Below the pieces are notes generated by a model. That model saw only the letters and a program-made list of their open reading frames with translations, searched no databases and was not told where the DNA came from. Below, piece by piece: positions 16,844 to 25,670 of a stretch of 47,493 nucleotides of DNA (positions within the stretch are counted from its first letter, which is position 1; every line of letters begins with the position of its first letter). The translations under genes and the position numbers were made by a program. This stretch comes from Chloroflexota bacterium (GTDB lineage Bacteria; Chloroflexota; UBA6077; FW602-bin22): NCBI GenBank assembly GCA_016875715.1, contig VGOZ01000019.1, positions 1 through 47,493 on the forward strand, written 5' to 3'.

Positions 16844-18460
16844 CTACTGCGAGACGACCCGCACTCCCTCGCGGACCCCACGTAGGATCTCGGTGAGCGT
16901 ATCCGTCACGATCCCGATCTCGACGTCTACCTCACGGCGGCGACCGTTGTCGCCGACAATCTGGACATAACTGCGACCCGCAAAGCGTCGGATGCCCGCG
17001 TTCTCGACGAGCACGACGTCATCCTTTCGTTGCGTCGTGATCGTGACGTTGGCGAGCGCGCCCAGGTCCACCGGCCCCGGCGGTGTGAAGTCGAGCTTCA
17101 CCGTGCGGGCAAGCGCGGCCGGCTGCGGGCCCGCCGAAGCGTTGGGCAGTCCGATCACCTTGCTCGGGAAGGTCTTTCCGCGGAAGACATCCAGGGTGAG
17201 CGTCGTAGCCTGACCGAGCGCGACCTTGCCCAGGTCCTGCTGCGCTACTTCGAGCGCGACGAGGATCGATGTCGGATTCGCGAGTACGACAACCGGTGTG
17301 TACGCTTGAATCACGTCGCCCTCGCGGCCCGATGCACTGGTCACCAACCCATCGAATGGAGCGACCAACTGGCTCTTCTGCAACTGCTCCTCGAGGGTCC
17401 GCAAATTCACCTTTGCCAGATCCACCTGCTTCTGAGCGATCTGAACATCGAAGTTGGCGGTCGACAGTCCCGCGGCAAGGACCTTCGCTTCCAGGTCAGC
17501 TTTCGCGGCATCCAGATTGGCCTGTGCGAGGCGCACGCTGGCATCTGCTGCATCGCGATCTGCGGGCAACGGCCCAGCCTTCAGTTGAGCCGCACGCGCT
17601 TCCGCGCTCCGCAGAGCCGCGAGCGCACTCTCAACCGTTCTCTCGGCAGCGGCCGACTCCTCCGGCCGGGGCGGCGCGGTCGCAAGGTTGTACCGCGCCT
17701 GCGCCGCGTTCAGATCGGCAGTTGCCTGCTGCAGGGCCAGCGCCTGCGCCGATGCCGCGACATCCGGACGGTGCGCGATGCGGTCGTAGTCGCTCTGCGC
17801 CTTCTGGACCGCGGCGCGCGCCTTTTCGAGCGCGGTACTTGCTCCGGCGATATCGTCCGGTGACTTGGGCTGGATGAGGCGATTACGGTCGGCCACGGCC
17901 TTCTCGTAGGCGGCTCGCGCGGCGGCGACACTCGCGTCGGCCCCCTGCATCTCCGCCAGGGTGGCGCCCGCTTTCACCTTCTGCTGGTTCGCGACCGCGA
18001 TCGCGTACGATGCCTCGGACTGGGCAACACGCGCCGAAGCGGACTTCACACCCGGGTCGGCCGTGTTCGACCTCTCCACAGCGCGCTTCAGGCCGAGCTC
18101 CGCGACCTCCATGTTGATTCTCGACTGATCGATCTGCGTGTTGAGCGTGCCGATCTCAAGTTCGGCGAGCAGGTCGCCCTTCTTTACCCGGCTACGCACA
18201 TCGGTATGAAGCTGCTTGAGTCGGCCCGACTGGCTGAAATACATCGTGGCTTCTTCCGACGCGGCCACCCGTCCGAGCCCTCGTACGGTCTCGATCACGC
18301 TGCCACGTCGGACCGTGAAGAGCGGCTTCGTCGATGCGGCGGGCGTGGGCAGAGGCGTGGGTGTGGGCTCCTCCTCGATGAGCCGCGTGCACGCGGAACC
18401 CAGAAGGAGCGCGACCCCGATCGCGCCCGCCGCGAGGATTGCCAGTGGCCGTGGGGTCAC
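16844..18460 (-). CDS. HlyD/RND-type periplasmic adaptor (membrane fusion) lipoprotein
   Basis: 538 residues. The N-terminal signal ends in lipobox LGSAC and is followed by a Thr-Pro linker (TPTPLPTP). Then come the first half of a lipoyl-like barrel (IETVRGLGRVAASEEA ... VKKGDLLAELE), a very long coiled coil (about residues 105-355, rich in Ala/Gln/Arg), the second barrel half (LVAPFDGLVTSASGREGDVI) and a beta-barrel domain. Such adaptors couple ABC or RND pumps to outer layers. No pump gene follows; the coiled coil is unusually long. GTG start; the start overlaps the ridA stop by 4 bp, so the two are translationally coupled. Confidence 0.88.
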   Translation of the reverse strand: MTPRPLAILAAGAIGVALLLGSACTRLIEEEPTPTPLPTPAASTKPLFTVRRGSVIETVRGLGRVAASEEATMYFSQSGRLKQLHTDVRSRVKKGDLLAELEIGTLNTQIDQSRINMEVAELGLKRAVERSNTADPGVKSASARVAQSEASYAIAVANQQKVKAGATLAEMQGADASVAAARAAYEKAVADRNRLIQPKSPDDIAGASTALEKARAAVQKAQSDYDRIAHRPDVAASAQALALQQATADLNAAQARYNLATAPPRPEESAAAERTVESALAALRSAEARAAQLKAGPLPADRDAADASVRLAQANLDAAKADLEAKVLAAGLSTANFDVQIAQKQVDLAKVNLRTLEEQLQKSQLVAPFDGLVTSASGREGDVIQAYTPVVVLANPTSILVALEVAQQDLGKVALGQATTLTLDVFRGKTFPSKVIGLPNASAGPQPAALARTVKLDFTPPGPVDLGALANVTITTQRKDDVVLVENAGIRRFAGRSYVQIVGDNGRRREVDVEIGIVTDTLTEILRGVREGVRVVSQ

Positions 18461-18915
18461 GGGCCAACCTCAAGAATCATCTCGATCTCGACCGGGATGT
18501 TGTTGGGCAGCGCTGCCATCCCCACCGCCGATCGTGCGTGCCGCCCGGGCTCGCCGAAGATCTGGACCAGGAGATCTGAGCACCCGTTGATGACTTGCGG
18601 CTGCTGGACGAACCCAGGGGCGGAGTTCACCATGCCCAGGACTTTCACGACCCGTTGTACCCGATCGAGGCTGCCCAGCGCCGTCTGTGCCGCAGAGAGC
18701 AGTTGCAGAGCGCATTCACGCGCCGCCGCGTACCCCTGCTCGGTCGTGTACTCGGCGCCCACCTGTCCGGACCAGCGCATTCCGGAGAAGCTCGGTCCCG
18801 CACCCGACAGGTAGAGAAGGTTCCCTGTCTGAACCGAGGGAATCAAGGGCCGTTCGCCAACGGGAATAGTCTTCAGGGTGATTCCGAGTTCGGCGAGTCG
18901 CTTCTCCGCTGCCAT
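18457..18915 (-). CDS. ridA: RidA family protein (reactive enamine/imine deaminase or relative)
   Basis: 152 residues of the YjgF/YER057c/UK114 family, in the longer subgroup that starts RLAELGITLKTIPVG. Features are LLYLSGAGPS, the ALGSLDRVQRVVKVLGMVNS segment and a C-terminal PVEIEMILE strand. The catalytic arginine of archetypal RidA (in the ...GRHARSAVGMAALP region, aligning with the RxxV stretch) appears present. It probably hydrolyses reactive enamines from PLP enzymes. AGGAGAAGG precedes the ATG. Last 4 bp overlap the next gene. Confidence 0.88.
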   Translation of the reverse strand: MAAEKRLAELGITLKTIPVGERPLIPSVQTGNLLYLSGAGPSFSGMRWSGQVGAEYTTEQGYAAARECALQLLSAAQTALGSLDRVQRVVKVLGMVNSAPGFVQQPQVINGCSDLLVQIFGEPGRHARSAVGMAALPNNIPVEIEMILEVGP

Positions 18916-18978
18916 CTGTTCCTTCTCCTAGGCTCACGATAGCAGAGGTCCCCGAGGTCCCTGCCAGCGCGGGTGCCA

Positions 18979-20079
18979 TCACGCCGGGAATCGCCGCGGC
19001 GAAAACACCGTCGGATCGAGCGGGGGCCGGCGCTCCTCCACCAGTGCGGTGAGCAGAGCAATTGTTGCTGGCGCGGGGCTGATCCCGGATGGTCCGTGCC
19101 CTGTGCAGTAGAACAGACCGCGCAGTTCCGTCTCTCCGATCACGGGCGTGCCGTCGACGGAGACTGGACGGAAGCCCGTCCAAATCTCTGCGATCTCCGC
19201 CCGCGCGAGACCGGGGATCATCTCGACGGCGCTGCCAAGGAGCCAGGCGACGCCACCGGCGGTGGTGGACCGATCGAATCCCACGAACTCGCGCGTCGCG
19301 CCGACGATGATGCGTCCATCGAGCCGGGGAACGAGATACGGATCGTCCGCCTTCATTACCACGCGACGCAGCGGTGGCGAGGCACCGCGAACGGCGAGGA
19401 TCTGACCTCGCTGCGGCACGACCCTCGGCCGATTGACCACACCGTCAATCGCGGAGGACCATGCCCCGGCGGCGATCACCACCACATCGGCATCGATCGA
19501 GGAGCCATCGTTCGTCCGCACCCCGGCGAGGATCCCACCGTGCTGCGAGATAGACTCGACATGGACGCCCGTCTGAATGGTCACGCCGGCGCGCCGCGCC
19601 GCCACGTCCAGGGCGCGGACAAGTCTGCGGTTCTCGACGTTGCCCCCCGGACCCATCAGCCCGGCCACGATGGCCGGTCCCAACGCGGGCTCCGCGGCGC
19701 GTAGCGTCGGACCCGATGCGAATTCGAGCGTGAGTCCCAGGCGGGCGGCATCCCGGGCGTCCCGCTCCAATGCCCGTGCTTCATCATCGTTGAAGGCCGG
19801 ATAGAAGCAGCCGTTCATCCGGAATTCGATGTCGATGCCAGTCTCTGCTCCGAGTTCCTCGGCGAACGGCGACCAGAGGTCGGCGCTGATCGACTGGAGT
19901 TTGCCAGTCGCTGTCGTCGTCCACGGCGCCCTTGCCGCGATGATGCCCGCCGATGCCCAGGAAGCTTCTCGCCCGGTCTGCCCCGTCTCCAGCAGGGTCA
20001 CCACATGCCCCGTGCTGGCTAGCGCACGCCCCGCCATGAGGCCCAGGATGCCTCCCCCGACGATCGCGATACGCACCAT
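18979..20079 (-). CDS. thiO: Glycine oxidase ThiO-like FAD-dependent amino-acid oxidase (DAO family)
   Basis: 366 residues. The N-terminal FAD-binding IVGGGILGLMAGRALASTG motif and a C-terminal GHGPSGISPAPATIALL loop are typical of the D-amino-acid/glycine oxidase family, and EIWTGFRPVSVDGTPVIG is a well-conserved ThiO-like segment. ThiO makes the imine used for the thiazole of thiamine; without thiG/thiS nearby the role could equally be a general amino-acid oxidase. GGAGGAGCA precedes the ATG. It lies 24 bp downstream of the alcohol dehydrogenase on the same strand. Confidence 0.82.
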   Translation of the reverse strand: MVRIAIVGGGILGLMAGRALASTGHVVTLLETGQTGREASWASAGIIAARAPWTTTATGKLQSISADLWSPFAEELGAETGIDIEFRMNGCFYPAFNDDEARALERDARDAARLGLTLEFASGPTLRAAEPALGPAIVAGLMGPGGNVENRRLVRALDVAARRAGVTIQTGVHVESISQHGGILAGVRTNDGSSIDADVVVIAAGAWSSAIDGVVNRPRVVPQRGQILAVRGASPPLRRVVMKADDPYLVPRLDGRIIVGATREFVGFDRSTTAGGVAWLLGSAVEMIPGLARAEIAEIWTGFRPVSVDGTPVIGETELRGLFYCTGHGPSGISPAPATIALLTALVEERRPPLDPTVFSPRRFPA

Positions 20080-20103
20080 TGCTCCTCCCTGCCAGGCCGA
20101 GAT

Positions 20104-21174
20104 TCAGAACTCGATGATGCCGCGGGCCACCTCACCCGCGTGCAGCGCCCGGAATGCCTCGTTGACGTCGTCGAGAGCGAACCGGCGCGAAATCAGTTCG
20201 CGCAGCTTGATCCGATCCTGCATGAACAGATCGATGATCCGCGGGAAGTCGACGTGCGGCCTCGTGGAGCCGTAGTTGCAGCCGAGTATGTGCTTGCCCG
20301 ATCGCATCAGCGTCGGTGCGGAGAAGGAAACCTCCTCATCCTCGCGTGCCACGCCGACGACAATCGCTGCCCCGCCCTTGCGCACCATGTCGTACGACTG
20401 CCGGATCGTCGAGGCGATGCCAATGACCTCGAAGGCGTAGTCCGCGCCGAACCCGCCGGTCAACCGCTGGACCGTGGCGACAGGATCCTCTCGACTGCTG
20501 TTGACCGTATGAGTCGCGCCGAACTCGCGCGCGTACTCCAGTTTCGCGTCGAGCAGATCGATGGCGATGATGCGCGCCGCACCACTCAACCGGGCAGCCT
20601 GCACGACATTAAGGCCGACGCCACCCGCTCCAATCACGGCGACGTTCGCGCCCGGAGGCACCATCGCGGTGTTCAGGACGGCGCCGAATCCGGTTGCCAC
20701 GCCGCATGCGACCAGCGATGCGACGTCGAGCGGCGCGTCTTGCCGTATGACGATGCAGTTCTTCTCGGAGACAACCGTGCGCTCCGCGAACGATCCGACG
20801 AACGCGAACATGTTGAGCGGCAGATCTCCCCGAAACATGTGCGTGCCTGGCTGAGCGGATGGCGTGCAGAGAAACGGCTCGCCCCGAAGGCAAAATGCGC
20901 ACTCGCCGCATCGGACACCGAACGCGATGATCACGTGGTCGCCTTCTCGGACGCGCGTCACGTTCGTGCCGACGCGCCGGACGATGCCCGCGCCCTCGTG
21001 TCCGAGCACGAGCGGCATCTGGGTCCAAGTATCGCGGGACCAGTGCGAATAGTCGGAATGGCAGACACCGCTGGCTGCCAGCGCGACCTCCACCTCGCCC
21101 GGACCGGGGTCGGTGAGAGTCACGTCTTCGATACGCATCGGCTCGCGTCGCTGGTAGAGCACCGCCGCTTTCAC
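20104..21174 (-). CDS. Zinc-dependent alcohol dehydrogenase (MDR superfamily, class III-like)
   Basis: 356 residues, GTG start with GGGGAG 9 nt upstream. Catalytic zinc ligands are predicted in SGVCHSD, the GHEGAG motif and VACGVATGFGAV; the structural zinc is held by the four cysteines of CGECAFCLRGEPFLC. The NAD(P) loop is GAGGVGLNVV. The substrate is an alcohol or aldehyde; class III-like members often handle formaldehyde adducts. Confidence 0.92.
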   Translation of the reverse strand: MKAAVLYQRREPMRIEDVTLTDPGPGEVEVALAASGVCHSDYSHWSRDTWTQMPLVLGHEGAGIVRRVGTNVTRVREGDHVIIAFGVRCGECAFCLRGEPFLCTPSAQPGTHMFRGDLPLNMFAFVGSFAERTVVSEKNCIVIRQDAPLDVASLVACGVATGFGAVLNTAMVPPGANVAVIGAGGVGLNVVQAARLSGAARIIAIDLLDAKLEYAREFGATHTVNSSREDPVATVQRLTGGFGADYAFEVIGIASTIRQSYDMVRKGGAAIVVGVAREDEEVSFSAPTLMRSGKHILGCNYGSTRPHVDFPRIIDLFMQDRIKLRELISRRFALDDVNEAFRALHAGEVARGIIEF

Positions 21175-21235
21175 CGGGCACCACTCCCCGCAGGATGCCG
21201 TGAATAGTAGGGTGCGCCGAGGTCAATCGCGGTCG

Positions 21236-22075
21236 TCAGCGTTGCGCCAGGAACGCCCAGCGCCGGAGCTGGTACGGGTAGAACGGGCTCTCGAAGTTCG
21301 TCAGTCGAGCCACGATCGAGATGCCGGCATCGACCAGCAATTGTTCCTGGATCTCCGCTTCGGTCGTCCCCTGGTTCACGATGAGCAGAACACCGTTCTC
21401 GCGCACCAGCGACCAGGCGTGGCGGAGAATGCCCGGTGGGTTGAAGAACCTGCCGGGTAGCCCCCACTGCTCGTGCGTCGCGCGATCGACGAAGGGGAAG
21501 AGCAGCGTCACGAAGTCGGCGGAGTGCGACCAGGCGAGGAAATCGCCCGCGACGATGCGGGTCCCGGGGAGGTCCGCGGAGTAGAACTCCGCCCAATCGA
21601 TTCGGGCGTGGCCGTCGCGATAGAGTCGCCAGGGATCGACCTCGATCCCAACCATCGAAACTGCGGGCCAGGTTGCCGCCCCACGTCCTCGTGCAACTCC
21701 GAGAAGAGCGGAGGCATAGATCCAGTCGCCGATGCCGACGTCCAGGACGTCGATGGTTTCACCGGCGAATTGCACGTCGGCGATGGTGAGGACCGTCTCG
21801 ATAAGGTCCGCGTAGGCGAGGATCTCAGATTGCTCCCGTTCGTCGAAGCGCCTGAGGCCTGGTGCCAACCCCGTGCGCGCAACAAGGTGATCGGCGCGCG
21901 AACGAAGTACCGATCCGGCCGGGCCCAACTGGCTCAGCGTCGCATCGAGGCGCGCGGCGGAACGCCGCCGCACCGGATGTCGCAAGCGTAGCAATCCTCG
22001 CAGCGGGAAGTCGATCCAGTTGCGCAGCCGCCGAACGAGCCGCAACAGCGCCACAAGAGCCACAGCCGAGAGCAT
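21236..22075 (-). CDS. SAM-dependent methyltransferase-like protein
   Basis: 279 residues. A hydrophobic/basic N-terminus (residues 1-35) suggests membrane association. The Rossmann part starts VLDVGIGDWIYASAL (motif I), with VGIEVDPWRLYRDG as the acidic motif, and ends LLIVNQGTTEAE and FLAQR. The target is unknown. The start lies 17 bp from the divergent comB-like gene, so the two share control DNA. Confidence 0.7.
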   Translation of the reverse strand: MLSAVALVALLRLVRRLRNWIDFPLRGLLRLRHPVRRRSAARLDATLSQLGPAGSVLRSRADHLVARTGLAPGLRRFDEREQSEILAYADLIETVLTIADVQFAGETIDVLDVGIGDWIYASALLGVARGRGAATWPAVSMVGIEVDPWRLYRDGHARIDWAEFYSADLPGTRIVAGDFLAWSHSADFVTLLFPFVDRATHEQWGLPGRFFNPPGILRHAWSLVRENGVLLIVNQGTTEAEIQEQLLVDAGISIVARLTNFESPFYPYQLRRWAFLAQR

Positions 22076-22091
22076 GCCATACTGCGAGGGA

Positions 22092-22847
22092 GTGACCGTT
22101 CCGATCGTCGTTGCGTTGGAGCAGCATCAGGCCCAGGTCTCACCCGCCGACATCTGCCTGGCGATCGATGTGCTGCGCGCAACCACAACGCTCTCCACAC
22201 TCTTCGCCCGTGGCAGCGCGGCGGTATGGCTCGCGTCGGACACGGACGAAGCGCTCGCACACGCACGTCATACCGGGCGACTCGTGTGTGGCGAGCGCGG
22301 CGGCCTTCCGCCGCCTGGCTTCGACTTTGGCAATTCCCCCCTCGAGATGAGCCGCGCCGAAAGCCTCCGGGGGCGCGAGATAGTGATGGCAACAACCAAC
22401 GGCACCAGCGCGCTACGGATCGCCGCCGCGGGCAGCCACGCCTTCGCGGCGTCCTACGCGAACGGTGGCGCCGTCGTTCGGGCCGTCCGGCAGATCCTGC
22501 AGTCCGAGGATGTTGAGGCAGAGCGGCGGATCCATGTCATTTGCGCGGGAACCGAAGGGCGCGTCGGGCTAGATGACGTCGCCTGCGCTGGAAGTCTTGT
22601 GGCTCATTTCCTGGTCGACCTTCCGTGCACGCTGGACGATGGCGCGGAGATCGCGCTCCGCGTGCATCGGTCATTCGATTGCGCGCTCGACGCATTGCGC
22701 ACCTCCGGGCACGCCCGGACGCTCCTGGAGCGCGGCCTGGGAGAGGACATCCACTTTTCATCCCAGCGCGATATCACAGGCGTAGTGCCGGCGCTGGAAC
22801 GAGGGCCGTGGCCGATCTATCTGATACGCGCGGGCGAGACCGCGTAG
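22092..22847 (+). CDS. comB: 2-phosphosulfolactate phosphatase (ComB) family protein
   Basis: About 251 residues. CLAIDVLRATTT (the aspartate/arginine metal- and phosphate-binding motif), VCGERGGLPPPGFDFGNSP and MATTNGTSAL are the ComB hallmarks. The archetype removes phosphate from 2-phosphosulfolactate in coenzyme M synthesis; in bacteria without coenzyme M the substrate is unknown. I chose GTG 22092, which has a CATACT box 8 nt before it and may be leaderless. ATG 22074 is an alternative that would overlap the divergent gene. Confidence 0.85.
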   Translation: MTVPIVVALEQHQAQVSPADICLAIDVLRATTTLSTLFARGSAAVWLASDTDEALAHARHTGRLVCGERGGLPPPGFDFGNSPLEMSRAESLRGREIVMATTNGTSALRIAAAGSHAFAASYANGGAVVRAVRQILQSEDVEAERRIHVICAGTEGRVGLDDVACAGSLVAHFLVDLPCTLDDGAEIALRVHRSFDCALDALRTSGHARTLLERGLGEDIHFSSQRDITGVVPALERGPWPIYLIRAGETA

Positions 22848-22857
22848 AAGAGCGCCG

Positions 22858-23376
22858 GTGGAGCTCCCCATTGAGATCGTCCCGGGCTCGGTTGCCCCGG
22901 AATTCGCCCTGACCTCGACCGACGGCACGTTCTTGTCACCGGGCGCGTTCCGGGGCAGGTTGCTCGTTCTGTACTTCTATCCCAGAGATGACACGACCGG
23001 GTGCACCGCTGAGGCGTGCTCGTTCCGAGATCTGTACGCACAGTTCGCTCACGTTGGCGCGGGGATCGTCGGTGTGAGCCCGGACCCTGTGAAGAGTCAC
23101 CAGCGCTTTTCACAGAAGCACGGGCTCCCATTCCCACTGCTCGCGGATCCCGGCGCCCTCGTGTGCAGGGCATATGGGGTGTGGAAAGAGAAGTCGATGT
23201 ACGGTCGAAGGTACATGGGTGTCGAACGATCCACTTTCGTCATCGATGGCACGGGGATCGTACGCGCCGTCTCTCGCAAGGTGAGCGTGCCCGGTCATTC
23301 CGAGGCGGTTCTCGCCCAGCTTCGCCGGATCGCCGATCAGGCCGCTCCAGGCCCTTCAGCCGCGCCGGGCACCTGA
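22858..23376 (+). CDS. bcp: Peroxiredoxin, BCP/PrxQ type
   Basis: 172 residues, GTG start. The PRDDTTGCTAEAC stretch holds the peroxidatic cysteine in a PxxxTxxC context and a second cysteine five residues on, the atypical 2-Cys arrangement of BCP/PrxQ. It reduces peroxides using thioredoxin-type donors; the two-fold oxidoreductase at 8857-9528 is a possible donor, though only by inference. It follows the ComB-like gene by 10 bp, suggesting an operon. Its last 40 bp overlap the convergent DUF5671 gene. Confidence 0.92.
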   Translation: MELPIEIVPGSVAPEFALTSTDGTFLSPGAFRGRLLVLYFYPRDDTTGCTAEACSFRDLYAQFAHVGAGIVGVSPDPVKSHQRFSQKHGLPFPLLADPGALVCRAYGVWKEKSMYGRRYMGVERSTFVIDGTGIVRAVSRKVSVPGHSEAVLAQLRRIADQAAPGPSAAPGT

Positions 23377-25037
23377 TCCTCCAGCGCCGCGAGGCGCGCA
23401 GCATCCAGAGGCACCACTCGTACCGCTCCGCCCGAGCGTTCGAGCCGCCGCGTCCACTGCCGGAGATCGTCCGGTCGGACCGCGCGGACGAAGGCCACCG
23501 CCTGTATCCGCTCCTGTACCGCCCCGCTGGTGTCAGACTGGCGGGCATAGTCGCGCCGCAGGACGCCCAGGTGGTAGGCCAGGAACAGGCTCGCGACTGC
23601 GGCTGAACATCCTGCAAGCAGAATGTCGGTCGTGTTCGCATTGCTCCACGGATCGCCCAGTGCCCCGCGAATGGCGAGGTAAAGCGCGAAGACGCCGCTG
23701 AACAGCAGAGTGAGGACCGAAGCCCCGAGCGCGATGAAGAGATACACGCGGCGCACGACCGGCGATCCTCCGCGGAGCGTGACGGCCTCACGCTGCAGGT
23801 GACGCCATTGATTCGCCCATAGCGGGAGACCGACGATGAAGATCGTCAGGTGGGTGCTGAGCCGATCGATCTCTGCCTCCGTGGACTGGCCGGGCTGGAT
23901 GAGCACATCGAGCAAGGCAGCGAGCGATCCCGCCGCGCCAACTCCAAAGGCGACGCCCCCGATCAAGCTCACCAGGTACCCGTACTGGAGCCTGATCGCG
24001 GCCTGCTCGTCGTGCTCGCGCGCCAACGCCGCCTCGCGCCGCACCACGCGACCGTGATACAGCCACATGAGTCCAAACGCGATCGCGAGCGGCAGCGCCT
24101 CGCTCAGGCGTGGCGTGAGGCTCGCCCAGTCGGCCGTACCGACCGCCTGACGCAGTGTCGCGCGGAGCAGGGCGTCCAGGGCTCGGCCCGCGTTCCATAC
24201 GGTCACCGTAGCGCCCACGCCGAGGACGAGGTAGAGGTAAACCTTGCGGAGTACCGAGCTGGTTTCCGGATCCGCAGCCTGCGTTCGGTCGAGCCACGCA
24301 CGGGCGGCTCGCCAGCTGATCGCCCACCCCGCGATTCCGACCCCGAGGGTCGCGGCCGCTCGTGCGATTGCGAAGGTCTGCGCCACCGGCTCCATGACCG
24401 TCGAAGCGAGCGGCACCGTCACGCTTTCCCAGATCGTCTCAAGCAGAGCGGTCGCGGCAGTGGCTGCGAACATCAGAGCGACGAACGAGAAGCCGTACAG
24501 GTACCACCGCCGCAGCGTCGCGCCCGCTGCGGCCTCCTCGATGACCATGCGGTCCTTCCGGATAACCCGAAGGTGGTAGAGCCACAGGATGGCGACGACG
24601 CCCAGCAGTGCGAGGGGATCGATCAGGCTTACCGGCGTGACGCGACCCGCGGCGTCGCCGATACCCAGGGCGATCGTGTTCCCGACCAGATCGATCCCGT
24701 TTACCAGCGCGATCAGGGCGCCCACGAGCAGCACGGCATAGAGGTAGAGTTTCCGGAGGAGTGAGGTACGCTCTTCGGCCGCGCGTTCGCCCCGTGCGGC
24801 GAGGCGCCAGGCGAGCCGAAGGTGGAAGCCCCAGACGATGATGCCCACGAGCGCCTGGGCGCTCGCCTGGGCTACCTCGCCGCGAGCATCCTCCCAGGTG
24901 ATCTGTCCCGCCAGGGGCATCACGGAGTCGAGCACCCGCCTGGCCGCGAAGGCCAGGAGTCCGACAAGGCCCGTCACCGCGACGCCCAGCGCGATGAAGG
25001 CCGTGAGGAGGAGGTAGACTCGTCGCGCGACGATCAT
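23337..25037 (-). CDS. Six-repeat DUF5671 membrane protein
   Basis: 566 residues. I count six repeats of about 80-90 residues, beginning near residues 5, 92, 172, 265, 355 and 435. Each starts with a short basic/aromatic motif (RRVYLLL, RKLYLYA, RRWYLYG, RKVYLYL, QYGYLVS, RRVYLFI) and has two membrane helices ending in W/Y-x-x-H/N (for example LWLYHLRV). This gives about 12 helices. The pattern matches DUF5671, a family without known function. A soluble charged tail (505-566) follows. AGGAAG precedes the ATG by 5 nt. The 3' end overlaps bcp by 40 bp on the other strand. Confidence 0.8.
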   Translation of the reverse strand: MIVARRVYLLLTAFIALGVAVTGLVGLLAFAARRVLDSVMPLAGQITWEDARGEVAQASAQALVGIIVWGFHLRLAWRLAARGERAAEERTSLLRKLYLYAVLLVGALIALVNGIDLVGNTIALGIGDAAGRVTPVSLIDPLALLGVVAILWLYHLRVIRKDRMVIEEAAAGATLRRWYLYGFSFVALMFAATAATALLETIWESVTVPLASTVMEPVAQTFAIARAAATLGVGIAGWAISWRAARAWLDRTQAADPETSSVLRKVYLYLVLGVGATVTVWNAGRALDALLRATLRQAVGTADWASLTPRLSEALPLAIAFGLMWLYHGRVVRREAALAREHDEQAAIRLQYGYLVSLIGGVAFGVGAAGSLAALLDVLIQPGQSTEAEIDRLSTHLTIFIVGLPLWANQWRHLQREAVTLRGGSPVVRRVYLFIALGASVLTLLFSGVFALYLAIRGALGDPWSNANTTDILLAGCSAAVASLFLAYHLGVLRRDYARQSDTSGAVQERIQAVAFVRAVRPDDLRQWTRRLERSGGAVRVVPLDAARLAALEDQVPGAAEGPGAA

Positions 25038-25046
25038 CGGTGCTTC

Positions 25047-25553
25047 CTAGTACGCGAGACTCATCGGGTCGATCGGCCAGGCGATCCGCCAGATTTCAGC
25101 CTCGCGGATCAGTCGCACGTCGACCGACCGATGCCAGGCGCCTGACGAGAACAGGTCGACGCGTGCGCTGTAGGTGGTGAAGGTCACGCGCACAAGGGCC
25201 TGATCCGGGCTCTCAGAGACGAGGGTCACGACCACGCGCTGCTCGGAGTCGCGCCGGGCGTCCACGATACTGAGTTTCTCGCCGCTTCGCGCACGATCGA
25301 GTTCCCCTTGTGCGGCTCGCGAGAGGTACGACCGTGCAAGCGGCAGATCACCCGCTCGTGCTGCGGTAGTGAAGCCGTGGACCACTCCCACCGGTGACGC
25401 CGGGTCGGGCGGCGTGGTGGCGCCGCGCAGGCCCGGTGCCGCAACCGCGGCGACGGAGACCACGATCAGCGCGAAGGCCCCAACCACAATCGCGAGGAAG
25501 AATCGATCCGCCCGACCCGGTTCGGCGCCAGCCGATGTTGCGTCGGCACCCAC
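25047..25553 (-). CDS. Membrane-anchored hypothetical protein with an NTF2-like extracellular domain
   Basis: 168 residues. One transmembrane helix (about residues 18-40, VVGAFALIVVSVAAVA) followed by a soluble part with GFTTAARAGDLPLARSYLS and a series of beta strands ending EIWRIAWPI. The order of helix then strands looks like a DUF4878/NTF2-like fold but I am not sure. I prefer GTG 25553 as start because a GATAAT lies 7 nt before it; an ATG at 25562 would overlap that box. It lies just upstream of the DUF5671 gene (9-bp gap) on the same strand and is probably co-transcribed. Confidence 0.6.
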   Translation of the reverse strand: MGADATSAGAEPGRADRFFLAIVVGAFALIVVSVAAVAAPGLRGATTPPDPASPVGVVHGFTTAARAGDLPLARSYLSRAAQGELDRARSGEKLSIVDARRDSEQRVVVTLVSESPDQALVRVTFTTYSARVDLFSSGAWHRSVDVRLIREAEIWRIAWPIDPMSLAY

Positions 25554-25560
25554 TGAGACC

Positions 25561-25566
25561 ATTATC
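25561..25566 (-). promoter_or_regulatory. Candidate -10 box, leaderless start
   Basis: GATAAT on the minus strand, 7 nt before the GTG at 25553. No ribosome-binding site is seen between. Confidence 0.45.
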
Positions 25567-25607
25567 GCCCAGCCACGGATTGCCGCGCGGTTTCCCGCCG
25601 AGGTGGC

Positions 25608-25635
25608 CGGACAGGTACGAGGAGCAGAGTAGAAT
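25608..25635 (+). promoter_or_regulatory. Candidate promoter of the ABC exporter operon
   Basis: -35-like CGGACA (25608-25613), a 16-bp spacer and -10 TAGAAT (25630-25635). The predicted start near 25642 leaves a leader of about 30 nt with GGGGAG before the chosen CTG start. Confidence 0.45.
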
Positions 25636-25670
25636 GTTAGGCAGCATCTAAGTAATCGGGGAGCCGCACC

